Assembly: GCA_016758965.1 (NCBI GenBank)
Contig: JAEPRB010000190.1
Span: 1-64,000 of the forward strand
Direction: 5' to 3'
DNA: 64,000 bases
From: Circinella minor
Taxonomy: Eukaryota; Mucoromycota; Mucoromycetes; Mucorales; Lichtheimiaceae
Shown here: in pieces, positions 35,909-48,677 of the stretch
Position numbering within the stretch: the first letter of the stretch is position 1
Layout of the letters: every line of letters starts with the position of its first letter
Program-made: the position numbers and the translations under genes
The notes under the pieces: generated by a model
What the model saw: the letters and a program-made list of their open reading frames with translations, nothing else
Told to the model about the DNA's origin: nothing
Database searches by the model: none

Positions 35909-36827
35909 GATGTGAAATTGGTATGTTATAAATTAGAGAGAGAGCGGGGGGAGAAAGAGCTAAAAAAAATAGGTGTAAATGAAGTTGGTATAAGCTGGTA
36001 CTAAGAGCAAAACATTGGCATACATCACTCCACCCCCCGGTTTCCGCGGTGCATCTAAGCCACATGATGGTTGAAATGACCTGTTTTACTTATCTTAATT
36101 ACGAATAATAAGGTTTTTATCACGAACCCTTCCCTCCCCCCAATCCATTTTTTTTTTTTTTGACGCATAAAAAAATTGTTGTGGTTTATTGCTTTTTAAC
36201 AAAGCTATTGCCTGACTTTAATTTCTTTTTTTCTTTAAAAAAAGATAAAGATATTTTGAAAATTCATTTAGCATAAAGGTTTTAGAACTTCTGGTTAGCT
36301 AAGCCAACTTTTTACAAGTTTGTTAGTTATGGTCCAGTAGAGATAATGTTTTCTCATTATCATATGTTTCATTGAAAAATTGTTTACTTTCTCTCATGAG
36401 GCAATGTATGAATATCCACCTGTTTACATTATAATATTTGATAATAACTGTCGTTACATATTCATTATAAAACTAACCATCACTTTGTCATTTTTAATTG
36501 AATCACATATATCAATATCGTTTGTGCATATACCCCAGATATTTTAGAATAGTAAAAAGCAAGCTACTTGAATTAAAAAGGAGTTAATATAAGCTAAAAC
36601 AGAAACTATAAATAAAAGTATTCGTTCGACATAAAAGAAAACGTATATTGAGACTTTTATTGATGCTCGAGGAAAAGTTTATCTTGAGGTATCTTTTTTT
36701 TTTGTATTATAGAACACCGTAATTATTTGATAGAGGGAACTGTATGAAGAAAGGGAAAAAGAGAACAGGGCGGAAAAGAAAAGAAAATTAATAATCTCGT
36801 TTCATAAAAATCTAGTACCATTTTTCA
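35909..36827. other. Intergenic region
   Basis: Contains the promoter of the hinge-protein gene (with AGAG and C/G runs near 35935-36055) and the 3' flank of the DCN1-like gene. No coding sequence recognised. Confidence 0.5.
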
Positions 36828-38354
36828 TTACTGTTCTTTCATGTATTCAACAAACTAGATATATATTAATATTTTCGAACAATCAAATATTTAGTCTTAT
36901 ATATTATTTTTCTCTTGAGTTCATTTATTAATCCACACAGATATATATATATATATATATATATTAATTTACCTCATCAATGAGAATAGGCCAAGCGCCT
37001 TCGGAGTCGTGTACATTGAAATCGATGTTTGGTTGGGTTGCAAAATCATAGAACTAAATAATTTTATTTGTTATTTCTATATCACGATAGGGATTCTAGT
37101 ATGTTCCGTGCAACTCATTTCATCACTTATCCACACCGCTTAAATAACAATCAGAAAAAAAAAAGTATAAATGTATATATCAATTTACCAAATTCCATGT
37201 ATCACGTGAAATAGCCTTTCCGTGCTTTTGCTATATATTCAATTGGGTATTAAGTTTTTGAACTAAATATAATTTATAATAGATTATGTGATACAAATCA
37301 CAAATATATAATAAAAAGATTACCTCCAAAAATGTGATCCAATTTTCTAAAAATTCAACTTGGTTTGCTAACAACAAGCGCCACAATTCAACCGCAGCGT
37401 CTAAAGCTAAAATTCATTTCATTATATCAATATATTAGATTACGTATAGCAGCACAAGAGTAAGAATGACAATAGACACAAACGAATAGCTTACACAAAC
37501 TCTTTTGACCCGTTTGTCTACCAAGCAAAAATGCATAACTATAAACACGTCGAAAGCTCTCTGGATCATTCAGAGCTGTTACAAGCGATGGTAAAGCCTG
37601 TTTTAGTCTAGAAATAGAGTCGCATTGCAAACGAATCATTCCTTGGACAAACTCTTTGTGTCCAAATTCACCCATACGTTCGGATCCAAGATGATATGAT
37701 ACTAGCAAAAATTCTAATTGTGTTGGTTCAATACCCAAATCTTGACATAGTTGCATTGTTCCTTCAATCATGATCATTTCTTTGTTATCTGGGTCTATAA
37801 GATAAAAATATATAAAGGTCAGTTCATAGATATGAGTGGATACCAATGTAACTAGGACACACAAATGAAAAAAAAAATTTGCTGTAGTAAATATCTAGAA
37901 TCCCTCCCGTCTCTATTTTACCTTGATAAGTTGTATATAATCGTTCTACAGCTCGGACATCACAACCTGAAGGTGTATTAGATGCTGGTACTGTTTGATG
38001 ATTTCCTGATTCATAATAAGAATTCAGGGCAACATTGACGTCCCAGTTGACACTTCTTAATCGCTGTACTGCTTCAGTTTCACTTGATGAAAGTTATTAT
38101 ATTAATATACTAATACCGGTTCTATATATAAAATAACCTTGAAAGAGAAAGCGAGAAAAAAAAAGGTTTACCTAATGTTTGTAAATTCCACTAAGTTTTT
38201 AACTTTTTCTTGTTGGTTCCCTTTCAATGATAGCTGTTGGAGTCAATGTCAAGCAACTTTTTTTTTCTTCTTTTTTTTTAACTTCTTTGAACTATGTAAG
38301 GTAAAGGGAAAAACCGAATATTGAAAAAAAAAGAGTAGGGCTTACTGAAGACAT
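36828..38354 (-). CDS. DCN1: DCN1-like NEDD8 ligase (DCUN1 family)
   Basis: Eight exons (38354-38346, 38233-38172, 38082-37922, 37794-37495, 37406-37324, 37230-37189, 37053-36973, 36854-36828) give 254 residues. DCN1 is the scaffold-type E3 that promotes cullin neddylation. The N-terminus carries a UBA-like domain (QQEKVKNLVEFTNIS, then EAVQRLRSVNWDVNVALNSY). The rest is the PONY/DCUN1 domain: LGIEPTQLEFLLVSYHLGSE, MGEFGHKEFVQGM, AVELWRLLLANQVEFLENW, ISRDTWNL and WPILIDE. Reading on after IDE gives a stop in the intron (VN-stop); instead the GTAAAT donor joins a 27-nt last exon encoding FVEYMKEQ, which restores the conserved family end. The first exon has only 9 coding bases. It is divergent from AIM24, 206 bp away. 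Confidence 0.9.
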
Positions 38355-38560
38355 GGTTTTCAAGCAAGATCTGGTACGTGCGTTGATATGTGTATTATAT
38401 TAAGACTAAAAAACGCGAGCTGAACTTGCTTGGGGCGGGGATCTACAAATTTATATGGAAAACCGTTACTTCCTCTCAACGACTCCCCGCCCTGGCAACT
38501 CAACTGCAACTTTTTGTATTTTTTTTTTTTACACACACCACCCAATATAAAATTGCAACT
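38355..38560. promoter_or_regulatory. Short bidirectional promoter (DCN1/AIM24)
   Basis: Only 206 bp separate the two divergent start codons, so one short region must serve both. It includes a GC-richer core (about 38410-38505) and a T run just before the AIM24 leader. Specific factor sites are not evident. Confidence 0.55.
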
Positions 38561-40610
38561 ATGGCATTTATGCGTACGCGCATGCTTAATGTGCCATTAC
38601 GAGGACTCGCTCAACAACATAATAGATCATATGTCGGACTAGCATATCATGAATCTGCTCAACCTGAACATCAAGTGAGCCATGTTACTGGTGTTCAAAC
38701 TGTTGATCGTTCTCTCAAGTCATTTCAACACACGTCGACTAATCAGGCTACAAGTGGAATTTCGACCATTGGACAAGGTATATGAAAGAACATTATTAAC
38801 ACCATTATATAAAACAAAATTGAATTGTTTTTTGCTTTTGGAATATGTTAAAGTTAAAACGAGTACTGTTATTATTTTAGACGCTGCTTCGAAGAGTACA
38901 GCCGAACCTTTATTTGAAGTGATCTCCTCGGGAGTAGGTACGAAAAAAAAAAAAAAAACAAATAATTATATATATATGATAACGGACGTGGTAGTGGTTG
39001 GAACAGACTCATTGATAATTTATTTACTTTATAGGATCTGCTCTCTTAATCAAGGTACTTGGAATATTATTCATGAAACATCGTTATCAAATCTTTCTCG
39101 AACACTAATGATGGAAATAACCAAATTTTTTTAAACTAGCTTCCGCCAGATACGGAAATCACAGCAGCAACAGGATCAGCAGTAGGTTCTTCCAGCCGTG
39201 TAAGTAAATCGAATGAAGCTATTAGATCTTTTTTTGGTTCTTTTCCTAACTACTCATATCTTATTGTATTATCAGGTTACATCAAAACTTTCGTTGGATG
39301 ATAACTCTACAGTGAAAGCAGTTGCTGGTAAACTTGTTGGTGAGCCCATGTTTTTTCAAAAGGTATTATTTAATAATTAAAATCTAATAATTTATGTATA
39401 TCAAATTATACTGACAATATATACAAATACAAATGTTTTAGTATTATACCAAGCAAAGTCCAGGTGATATATTATTAGCACCTCCACGTATTGGTGAAAT
39501 CGCAATTGTCAATGTTCGTGGTAGTACCAAATACGCCCTTCGTCGAGATGCTTTTTTGGCCAAAACCGATAAAGTGACTTTGGATTTAGGATTAAATGGT
39601 GTCAAGGGAAAAGATATTGTAAGGCTTTTTTTTTGTATTCATTCGTTCATTCATTACTTTATATTTGTGAAAGGAGAAACTTCTTTGGGTATTTAATACA
39701 TAATTTGATTTTTTTTTCTTTCAGGGTCTTATCAATAAACTTGTACATACTGTCAGTGGTCCAGGAACTATTGCGATATCACATTATGGTGGATTATACA
39801 GACTTTCATTAGCTGCTGGGGAAGAATATTTAGTGAATCCACGGTAAACAAAAGAAAAGACACAGTTTAAAGCATTTTTTCCTTGGTAATAATTGTAACA
39901 GGCTTTTTAACATTTATCGCTTTTTTTTTTTTTTTTGAAATAGAAACCTTGTTATGTGGGATGTACGAACAGAGCCAACCAAACTTCATCCTGCTAACCC
40001 ATTAATTCCAGCACCACGTTCACCATTGAGAAAATATACTTTTGTACGAAACGTCGCAGATAGTCCATCTATGCAACCTAGATTACAAAAAATGAATAGT
40101 ATTATTAAAACACTTCGTAATTATGTTTTGGGTGCCCCTGTAAGTGAAAAAAAAACAACCACAATACTATTTTTTTCTTGTATTCACTCTTTACATTTTT
40201 TTATCTAGGATTTTGTACGTGTAAAAGGTCCTGGTGATATGTTTTTAGCATCTCGAGTAGAACCACGATTTGAATCAGCTAGAATGTAAGTAATAACAAT
40301 AGTAAAATAACATCATTTTGACAGCGGATTACAAAAAAAAAAGAAGTGAATATGAACTAAATACATGATAATGATTTAATTTAGAATGAATGCTTTGGCA
40401 GCTGCTAATGATTCACTTACACAAGCATTTGAACCATCTGCTCTTTTCCCTGCTGCACCAGCTGAATCATATACTCCTGGCCATTATTCCAAACAAAAGC
40501 ATCACCCAGGCTATGCAACTGGAAAATCCATCAATGGGATTCCCACTTACTATGCTGAAGTTGGTGCAAAAGGAAAGGTCACTTTTATTGCCAACAAACC
40601 ATCTGAATAA
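38561..40610 (+). CDS. AIM24: AIM24 family mitochondrial protein
   Basis: Ten exons (38561-38777, 38881-38937, 39035-39054, 39140-39199, 39276-39362, 39442-39618, 39725-39843, 39944-40139, 40209-40285, 40385-40610) give 411 residues. Yeast Aim24 is a mitochondrial inner-membrane protein needed for normal MICOS composition and respiratory function. The N-terminus MAFMRTRMLNVPLRGLAQQH is basic and acid-free, a mitochondrial presequence. The AIM24 domain runs through ATGSAVGSSSRVTSKLSLDD, FFQKYYTKQSPGDILLAPP, IGEIAIVNVRG, SGPGTIAISHYGGLYRLSLA and RVKGPGDMFLASR. Exon 3 has only 20 nt. The start gives the basic leader; the frame is open further 5' but without coding character. Confidence 0.88.
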
Positions 40611-41554
40611 AAAATAAATTGTTTTGCTTGCTGTTTTTTTTTGTCTCTCACTTGTTAATGAAATCTATCAACACGTTATTTCAGTTTATGAATCTACATA
40701 ATGTTATGGTTTCAACTAAGTTTAAATTACTGATAACTATTAGGTTGACAACCTATTTTCCATTTTGTTTTTCATTGTGGAGGAAGTGATGACGCGCACC
40801 AAAATGGTCCGGATGACGATTTTTTGTGTAAACGTGTGTGCGCGTGTGACCTTGATATTAATCTGTGAGATTATCCGATACGTACGTATAAATATACATA
40901 ACTTGATAACCACAAGTGATTAAAGCTATTGTTATGATGGAGTGAGTACTGTACTTCGTTTATTATACAGTTATTTTGTCTATGTATGAAATATGAGGTG
41001 CTACTACATACTGGTTATATAAGAAAGGCAAATTATATACTTATATCGTATGTCTCACAAAATGACTACGTACTCTATATGTGTTCTAGAAATTTAAATA
41101 TCGACAGTTTTACTTATTAGCATCTTACAGGCGAAAATAATTGCATGAATTCCCGTAACAGTGGTATAACTCGAAAAGGTTTGATGGGATAGAGTAGACC
41201 CGGGCACGTGATCCTAAATCACTGGATCAAGAAAAAAAAAGACTGTGGTTTAGTATGTAAACTATAACTAAAAATTATAGTAGAACGTAATATTATTTTG
41301 AAATACGTAACAAAAAAATAAAAAAATAAAATAAATGTACATTATCTCACTCCTTTATTATGTACTGCGTACTTTTCGAAGAAAAAGAAACATTTTATAT
41401 AATAAGGTCCATGTGATGAGTCAATGTTGATTGTTGAGGCTTAGAGTTTGTTCCTCTTTCCATTTTTATGCAATCAATATAAGCATTTATCTGCTTTTTA
41501 AACACACTTTCTCCTTTATTTTTTCTTTTTTTTTTCAATTCTTTTCAGTTCAAA
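40611..41554. other. Intergenic region with P450 promoter
   Basis: No gene recognised. TACGTA hexamers occur near 40881-40888 and 41060. A pyrimidine-rich tract (41503-41550) precedes the P450 ATG. Confidence 0.5.
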
Positions 41555-44208
41555 ATGCCTTTGACATCGTCGTTGATACCTGCTGTCAACAATATTAAAA
41601 GTCAAATATTAGCACTTTGGCTGAGTGTTAGTAACAACAAAACTATCACAACAGCGGCAGCAAACAAGAAAATATCTATTTTTGCCGCTCTTGCTTTTAT
41701 GAGTCTATATCTTATTTATAACAAATTTATATTGCCACCACCTCAAATTCGTCATCTTCCACGAGCAGGTTTCTTTGAATTTGTTAGCTCTATTTCTAAG
41801 AAGCGTCCTTATGATGAAATTTTGAAGGAAATTACCGGTCCACTTGCTGCCAAGACAGACCATGGGATGTATACTGTAAGATATACATAAAAAAAACAGT
41901 TTTTATTCTTTGAAAAAGTAAATCATATCTCCCAAAAGCCGAACAATGGCATCAACTAATTTTTTCGACGCTATTATCTTTGTTTCACGTGGCTCCGTCA
42001 TCAGGCATTTAGTTTGGTAACTGGATGGGCAGTATATGTCACTCGACCTGAAGCAGCAAAGAAATTATTACTGAAGACAGGTATACACTATTCAGAAAGA
42101 AACACTGACATGAAAAAAAAATGACATTTTTTATTTACATTACTATGGCAACAGATCTTTTCCCCAAACATGCTCCTCCAAAAGATAAAAAGGATACAAT
42201 CCTTTCAAAATTCATCATGGGTCCAAATATAATTTCTCTTCCACAGGGTACTCAATGGAAAAACCAGCGTATTGTAAGTTAATATGTTATTTTTTTTAAA
42301 TACGTATTTTACATATTTTTAACAATAATAATAACCCTTTTTTTTATATTGCTATTAAATAGATTCTCAATCCAGCGTATATATGAATACTTTTTTTTTT
42401 CTTTTTTTTTCTATGCAAAAAATGATGAGTTATTAATACCTAAATTTTATAATAGATTTCATCGATCTATGCCAATCCAACTATTTGGCGAACTTGCCCA
42501 AAAACTGTTTGTTGAATGGGATAAGGAAGTTGATTCGTTGTCAATTGATGTTTTTGATTTCATGACTCGTTGGACTCTTGACGTTATAGGTATCGCAGGG
42601 TTTGGTATGTAAAAACAAAAGATACTGTAAAACTATATACAGTTGACAGATATATTTTGTTCTTTTTTCGGTCTAATAGCTATGGTAATAAATTTGTTAT
42701 ATGTAGATTTCAATTTTAACGCAATCGAGGAAAAAGATAACGAATGGGTTGACCGATACAATCATATTATTAAGGCCACTTTTAGTCCATTTTTCTTGTT
42801 ATTTCCTTTTTTCGACAGCCCTTATTGGGGATTCCTTTTTCCCAAGCGCAAACGATCACACGATGAGCTTGATTTATTTTTAAACAAAATGCAAGAGATT
42901 ATTGTTCATAAACGTCAAATTTTGGAAAATAGTGATGGTATTTCTACTGTCAATAAAAGCACTACCGAAAAAGACTTGCTTACATTAATGCTTGAAGCTG
43001 CCAAAGAAGAAAATGGCAAAATAACAGACGAAGAAATCAAGGTAATAAAGAAAACAAAATATTAATAATTCTTGATTTCCCATATTATTACGTATGGTAT
43101 AAAATTGCAAACAATATGACATATTTTACATACTCAATACGTACGTAACAATAATCTACTGTATATTTTAGAGTAATTTGTGTGGTTTTTTCATAGGTCT
43201 ATATTATTCATTTCTATTTAATGTGAAAATTTAGTTCATTTGCTTAACTCTTTTTATTTATTCGTTTATGGTGATATCTGGTGTATTCATTTTATAGCTG
43301 GTCATGATACAACAGCTACCGCAATATCTAATGCAATGTATAATTTGGCTACTCATCCAGTAAGAACTTTTACAATAGCAACAGCTGATATATTTATTTA
43401 TTAAGAAAGAAAGAAAAGTAATATAATTTTTTTTACGTATCTATATATACGTACATATATAGGAAGTTCAAGAAAAAGCACGAGAAGAAGCCATCCGAGT
43501 CCTAGGCGATCAACCTGAAGATGTTCTACCCACTTTAGAACAGATAAAAGAAATGCCTTATATTCAAATGGTTATTAAAGGTAATAAGAAAAGATAAATA
43601 AAAACCATAATCACTGTACATTTCAACTAACGATATTTATATCGTCGTTTAACTTATATAATATTAACAATATATAGAAACTCTTCGTCGTAATACCGTT
43701 CTTCAGAGCATTCTTGCTCGTGTTGTAACAGAGGATACAGACCTTGCTGGTTGTGTTCTTACAAAAGGTACTCGTGTGGGTATTGACATGATGGCTTTGC
43801 ATCGTAATCCATTGATTTGGGAAGACCCAGAGACATTTAAGCCCGAACGCTTTGCACCTGGAGGTGAAGCCGAGGCAGTGAATAAAAAGCATGGGACATC
43901 CTGGATTCCTTTTAGCAATGGTGCTAGAATGTGTATTGGTATTAATTTCAGTTTAAATGAGCAGCGCGTATTTCTTCCAATGTTGCGTAAGTCATATTTT
44001 CAACTTTGTGATGATCTTAAAAAATAACAAAGCCCCTCAATTATCCCCCTATAATGAATATATTTCTAATGCAAAATTTTAATTGCTAGTGAAAAAATAC
44101 GAGCTATCCCTGCCTGATGATTCTAATCATAAAGAAAAGTTGATCACTACCGCTATTAGCATTCTTAAACCTGTTAATCTTCAAATAAATTTAAAGAGAC
44201 GTTACTAA
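41555..44208 (+). CDS. Cytochrome P450 monooxygenase
   Basis: Eleven exons (41555-41875, 42005-42080, 42155-42273, 42363-42376, 42456-42604, 42707-43041, 43172-43196, 43298-43359, 43463-43580, 43678-43986, 44090-44208) give 548 residues. A hydrophobic N-terminal anchor (ISIFAALAFMSLYLIYNKFI, residues ~40-59) followed by PPP places it in the ER membrane. Hallmarks are intact: helix C WKNQR...NPAFHRSMP, the oxygen-binding AGHDTT (residues ~347-352), ExxR (ETLRR, E407/R410), the PERF-type FKPERF, and the heme loop FSNGARMCIG with Cys ~492 as thiolate ligand. Exon 4 is only 14 nt and exon 7 only 25 nt. An alternative acceptor at 42679 would add nine residues in frame. Substrate and CYP family cannot be assigned from sequence alone; the helix C and DFNAIE-like motifs resemble fatty-acid/alkane-type microsomal P450s. 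Confidence 0.92.
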
Positions 44209-45274
44209 TCGCATATGTATGTATCATAATTAAAAGAAAAAAAACTCGTATACCCGAGTGATTAACATTAATGATCGTAATTTTTGGATTCTCATTCGTT
44301 TATTACGGCTACTGTTACCAAATATGCATATATAACAGCATTTAATAAATCCAAGGTAATTAATAATGCAGAGCTTTGCCAACTATATGAAAAATTGTAT
44401 GACGATAAAGCGAGGATGCTCACTCTGAAATTGTTTATTATAAAATATTTGTTTTAATTGTAATGTTGTTAAATTCATGGTATTATTAAAAATAATCGAA
44501 TTGATGGGATGCTACCTGAAACGAAAAGATCATGTATATTGAAGCGGTCAATGTGATTTAATTGAAATAGGTAGGTTCTTTTTTTTTTTTTCTTTGAAAA
44601 AAATGTATGGAACCAGTGCTATAACGGAGTATCATGCTCGATTTAGATAAGCATTATGTCATCTTAGTAATGCTGGTATAAAAAAACATAATTAACTACG
44701 TACGTATATTACAGTACGTAATGGTTTTTTTATGGTCAACAACTTTTTATACGACGGCACGTACCCTTGAATAAAGATTAACACTTATACATATTACAAT
44801 ATTACTATATGAAAAGACAACACAGCAACAAATTACATGCAGGAAAAAAAAACAGAGGTTCATTCTATAACTTATTCCAATGAAATTATTTTGTTCTGTG
44901 ACATAATTATCTTCCACACCCATGTTCTATCTATTAACGTGATGATCCTTTGGTTGCTTTGTCTTTTTCCATTCTTTTGTTGACAGCCGATTATTGTACA
45001 CCTTACTGTAGAATGGAAAAAATAAAAACATTTATAATGTAGTATTTAAGTAAGCAGTTTCGTACATCTTTTTCTACTGCTATATATAACAGTAAAATGA
45101 ATTTTTGAAACTGTTGTAGTAATCGAGCTAAACATTAAGAAGACTAGATTTAGTGCTTTATTATTATTATGATTATTAACTGTTATTCATTGTTATATTT
45201 TGATGTAGTATCTACTACGTATCCAAAAAAAAAGGTAAAAGTAATAATGTTTCGGCTATGTCGCACGCATTTTT
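44209..45274. other. Convergent intergenic region
   Basis: Between the P450 (+) and glutamate decarboxylase (-) stop codons. No gene seen; TACGTA hexamers cluster near 44696-44723. Confidence 0.5.
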
Positions 45275-47182
45275 TTAACATGGTCTTGCATAGGTTTTGG
45301 GTTTCTTGACCTTACCATGTGCATCCTTAAGTCCACGTGGAACTCGCTTTTTTGTTCGAGGTGCTTCACCAAAGTGTTCAATAGGTGCATAAATATTATC
45401 CTTGACATTAGCTTCCATGTCTTTAAGTCTGTTTGTTATATCGATAGTATCATCAATGAGTCGATCTAACATATCACGCGTTAATGATTCTCGAACCACT
45501 ACACGAAGAATTTCGATATCTCCTTCGTTTGGTGGAAGAGGATAATTTGGAACAATCCAACCCTTGGTACGAAGCAATGTACTAATTGCCTCTTGTTTGA
45601 CATGCTAAATATTTAAAGAAAAATTATACGTATACACAGTAATATTGAGTACATGCTCTGTTACAAAAGACAAAAGCTATTATACAGTTACAATAACAAA
45701 CAAACATTAAACATACTGGATATTTCTCTCTAAACGCATCTGTAAGTTTCCATGTAACGACGGGTAATGCAGGATTATATTTGACTGAAGCAGTGTTCTT
45801 TTTCTTGGGAGCAGGTGGTTTGGCGTGTTTCCATCCATATACACCTTCTGGACGATGCATGTCTGATACTACATCAAAGTATGTTGACTTTTCCAAGGCT
45901 GTGGAAAATGAACGAGCGTTGACCATATCATTATCAACAATGCGACTATAGCCTTCAATTCCAAGACGAATGAAGTTGTAGTATTGTGCGATCATGAAAC
46001 AGGCTGGTCGAGAAAAATTCAGATTGAAAGTGAACTCTGTACCGCCCAAATAATGCAATTCGAAAACCAAGTCCTTGCTTAATTGTTGTTCTGATCTCCA
46101 CAATACCCATCCAATACCAGCATAACTCAAACCAAACTTGTGTCCTGATGTATTAATAGATACTACTCTTGGCAAACGGAAATCCCATTGAAGATCTGGA
46201 AAAGCAAAAGGTGCAACAAATCCTCCACTATTTAATTATATTAATATAAATGTATATCCGATTTAGTTTTATGATTATATAGTTTAATTTGAAGCAGTCG
46301 TTCGCTTTTTTACCTAGCAGCATCCACGTGAATTGGGATATCCAACCCTTTTTTCTTTTGCAATTCATCCAATAAATCGGACATTTGTTTTACATCTTCA
46401 AAATGTCCCGTGTATGTAGAGCCTAAAATGACCATGACACCAATGGTGTTTTCATCACATGCTTCGACAGCCTTTTTAACATCCAAACAATGATGACTTT
46501 CTTCAGACACTGGAATCATACGAGCCTCCACATCAAAATAACGAGCAAACTTTTCTAATGCAACTTGAGCATTATTTCCAAAAATGATATTGGGATGATA
46601 AATATCTTTGCCTTCAGCCTTGCGTTTGGATTGCCACGTCTTCTTCATTGCTAATCCACCAAGCATAACAGCTTCAGATGAACCCACAGTAGGTGTACCA
46701 ATAGCCTTATCAGCATGCCACATGTTACCAATAATTGAAACACAACGTCCTTGAACAGCGATAGTAGCAGGATATTCATCCACATCAGCAAGGTTCTTGG
46801 AAATATTTTCCATGATAAGTTTATCTGCTTCGGGCTCCATCCATGTGTGAACTGTTGATTTTTTTTTTTTGAAGTAGTAATGATAATAAATTATTAGTAT
46901 ATTGTGTGAAATAAAGTCTAATAGGTTATAGAGTTAGAACATACCAAAACTTGCACAATTCATAGCAGGTAACCCATCTAAATCAAGTTCATCATGAACA
47001 AGTTGATATGCTGTAGAAGGTTCGCATGATTTTTCTGGTAATTCAAATTTTGGAATAGTACCCGTAGCATATCTTGAACTATAAGCAAGTGAATGAAGAT
47101 GCTGTTCGTCTGATCCTGTTGCAGATGGACGCAATTCTTCATCTCTAACAGTTGATTTGGATGAAATATGTTTAATCAACAT
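45275..47182 (-). CDS. GAD1: Glutamate decarboxylase
   Basis: Four exons (47182-46945, 46851-46314, about 46227-45717, 45604-45275) give 538 residues. The PLP enzyme converts glutamate to GABA and CO2, feeding the GABA shunt and consuming protons. Family motifs: GTPTVGSSEAVMLGGLAMKK, HVDAASGGFVAPF, SINTSGHKFGLSYAGIGWVL with the Schiff-base Lys in SGHKFG, and LHYLGGTEFTFNLNFSRPA. The C-terminus is extended (about 45 residues, rich in Lys/Arg/Pro: TKKRVPRGLKDAHGKVKKPK) and lies where plant and some fungal enzymes bind calmodulin; whether it does so here is not shown. The frame through the A-run near 46201 was rechecked and holds with four A's; that run deserves a careful base count. Confidence 0.9.
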
Positions 47183-47361
47183 GGTTGATATTTATATGAT
47201 ATAAAAATAAGTGAAAGATGAAAAATAAAGTAGGATTAAAAGGAAAAAGAAAAAAAAATAGTTGAATTATTATTTAATTTATTGTATTCAAATAAAGTTT
47301 GAACATTAAAAAGGAAAAATGAAACTGAGAGAAACAATTTGTTAGGGAAAAAACAAACATT

Positions 47362-48305
47362 TTAACAAACAACTCCATTTACAATCGCTTCTTCATCTGC
47401 TACCATTCCTTCCTCATCTCCATCATCATCGTCATCATCATCATTACTTCGTTCTTGAAATCGATGTGAACCACCATTTGTTGCTCTTCGTTCTTCAGGT
47501 GTATGTTCCCTTGATTCAGAATTTACACTAGCTTCGTCATCGGATGATTCATATTCTCGATCCATATCCATAAGTTTCTTTTGCATTTCATTCTATTATT
47601 CCATTATATTTGTCAATTAGTTACAAACAATGATAAAACACATAAATATATCATAATTATTTATAATGCATCACTTACTCCTTTTGCTCGTTCCTCTTCA
47701 ACTGTTCTTTGTAATTCCTTGACAGTTTTGATTAATTCACTAAAGTTTGTTTTCCTTGAATCAAAAGCTTTTTCTTTATTTGTTTTTTCACGTTTTAACA
47801 TTGCAATATCAGCTTCAAGCTCTTTGATAGTTCTAAAATATTCATAGTAATTATATTTATTATTAATATATGTATTATTTGTTTATATTTATTATTATTC
47901 TTACTTACTGATTATATGACTCCCGAGTTTCTAATTTCATAATTTCGCGTGCTACTTTATCATATTCAAGTTTATTATCTCGTACTTTTTGTGCTTCTTT
48001 TAATTCATCTTTTAATGAAGAAATCTGTTCTGCCGTTGATCCAACAGCATGTACTATAAGATTATATTATTCTTGTTTAGTAATACTAAATCATCATCCA
48101 CATAATTTGTTTCCTCGTTCCTTTTTTTCTCAAAAAATAAAAGTCTACAAAAGTTTATTCCGAGTTTTCCGTTATATTACCTGTTTGATCTACCATTTGT
48201 CCATATTTTTCAATGTCCATTGAATTTGCAGTAGCTAATAATGGGTATCGTTCAATGGTTGTTTGATATGCTGACAAGTTTAATAACAAAGATTCATATA
48301 CATTT

Positions 48306-48343
<38 letters not shown>

Positions 48344-48677
48344 TTTTATTACGCGATTAGTTATTATTATTTCATTTTTAGATCATGTAAATAGACCAAT
48401 TAGCTTTTATGATTCTCTTTTTTTTTTTTTAAAAAAAAAAGAAACACTTACGATGCTTCAATCGATTCTGTTGGGAGTGTTGTTAACCAACTACTGATCT
48501 TTTTTTGTAAGCCTCGTACATTTCTGTCATCGATTTCAAGTCGTGTTCGAAGCATAGATTCTAATCAAAAATAATAATAATAATAATAATAATAACAAAA
48601 TCATTATAAATTCTACTGAATAAAATAAATGATCATAATTTTCTTTTTTTAATTATTGTATTTATACCTTCGTCCAT
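47362..48677 (-). CDS. THOC7: THO complex subunit 7 homologue
   Basis: Six exons (48677-48668, 48560-48452, 48308-48181, 48053-47909, 47832-47679, 47592-47362) give 258 residues. THOC7 is part of the THO/TREX complex that couples transcription to mRNA export. It starts MDEESMLRTRLEIDDRN, close to the family's start, and is mostly coiled coil. The conserved core ELKEAQKVRDNKLEYDKVAR, then IKELEADIAML and FDSRKTNFSELIKTVKELQR matches the animal THOC7 core (alignment by eye). The last ~75 residues are a Ser/Glu/Asp-rich disordered tail with a run of seven Asp codons, absent from short homologues. It lies 179 bp upstream of the GAD start in the same orientation. The coding part of exon 1 is just ten bases. 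Confidence 0.82.

Noticed and set aside
36964..36972. Ending the DCN1-like gene at the TAA directly after GAT GAG GTA AAT
   Set aside because: The GTAAAT is a donor and a downstream exon supplies the conserved FVEYMKEQ end in phase.
46195..46230. An apparent one-base frameshift in glutamate decarboxylase between GGFVAPF and PDLQWDF
   Set aside because: On first counting the A-run seemed one base too long, but recounting the line and the continuous downstream frame fit four A's and a clean AG/T junction; I treat the gene as intact and flag the run for checking.
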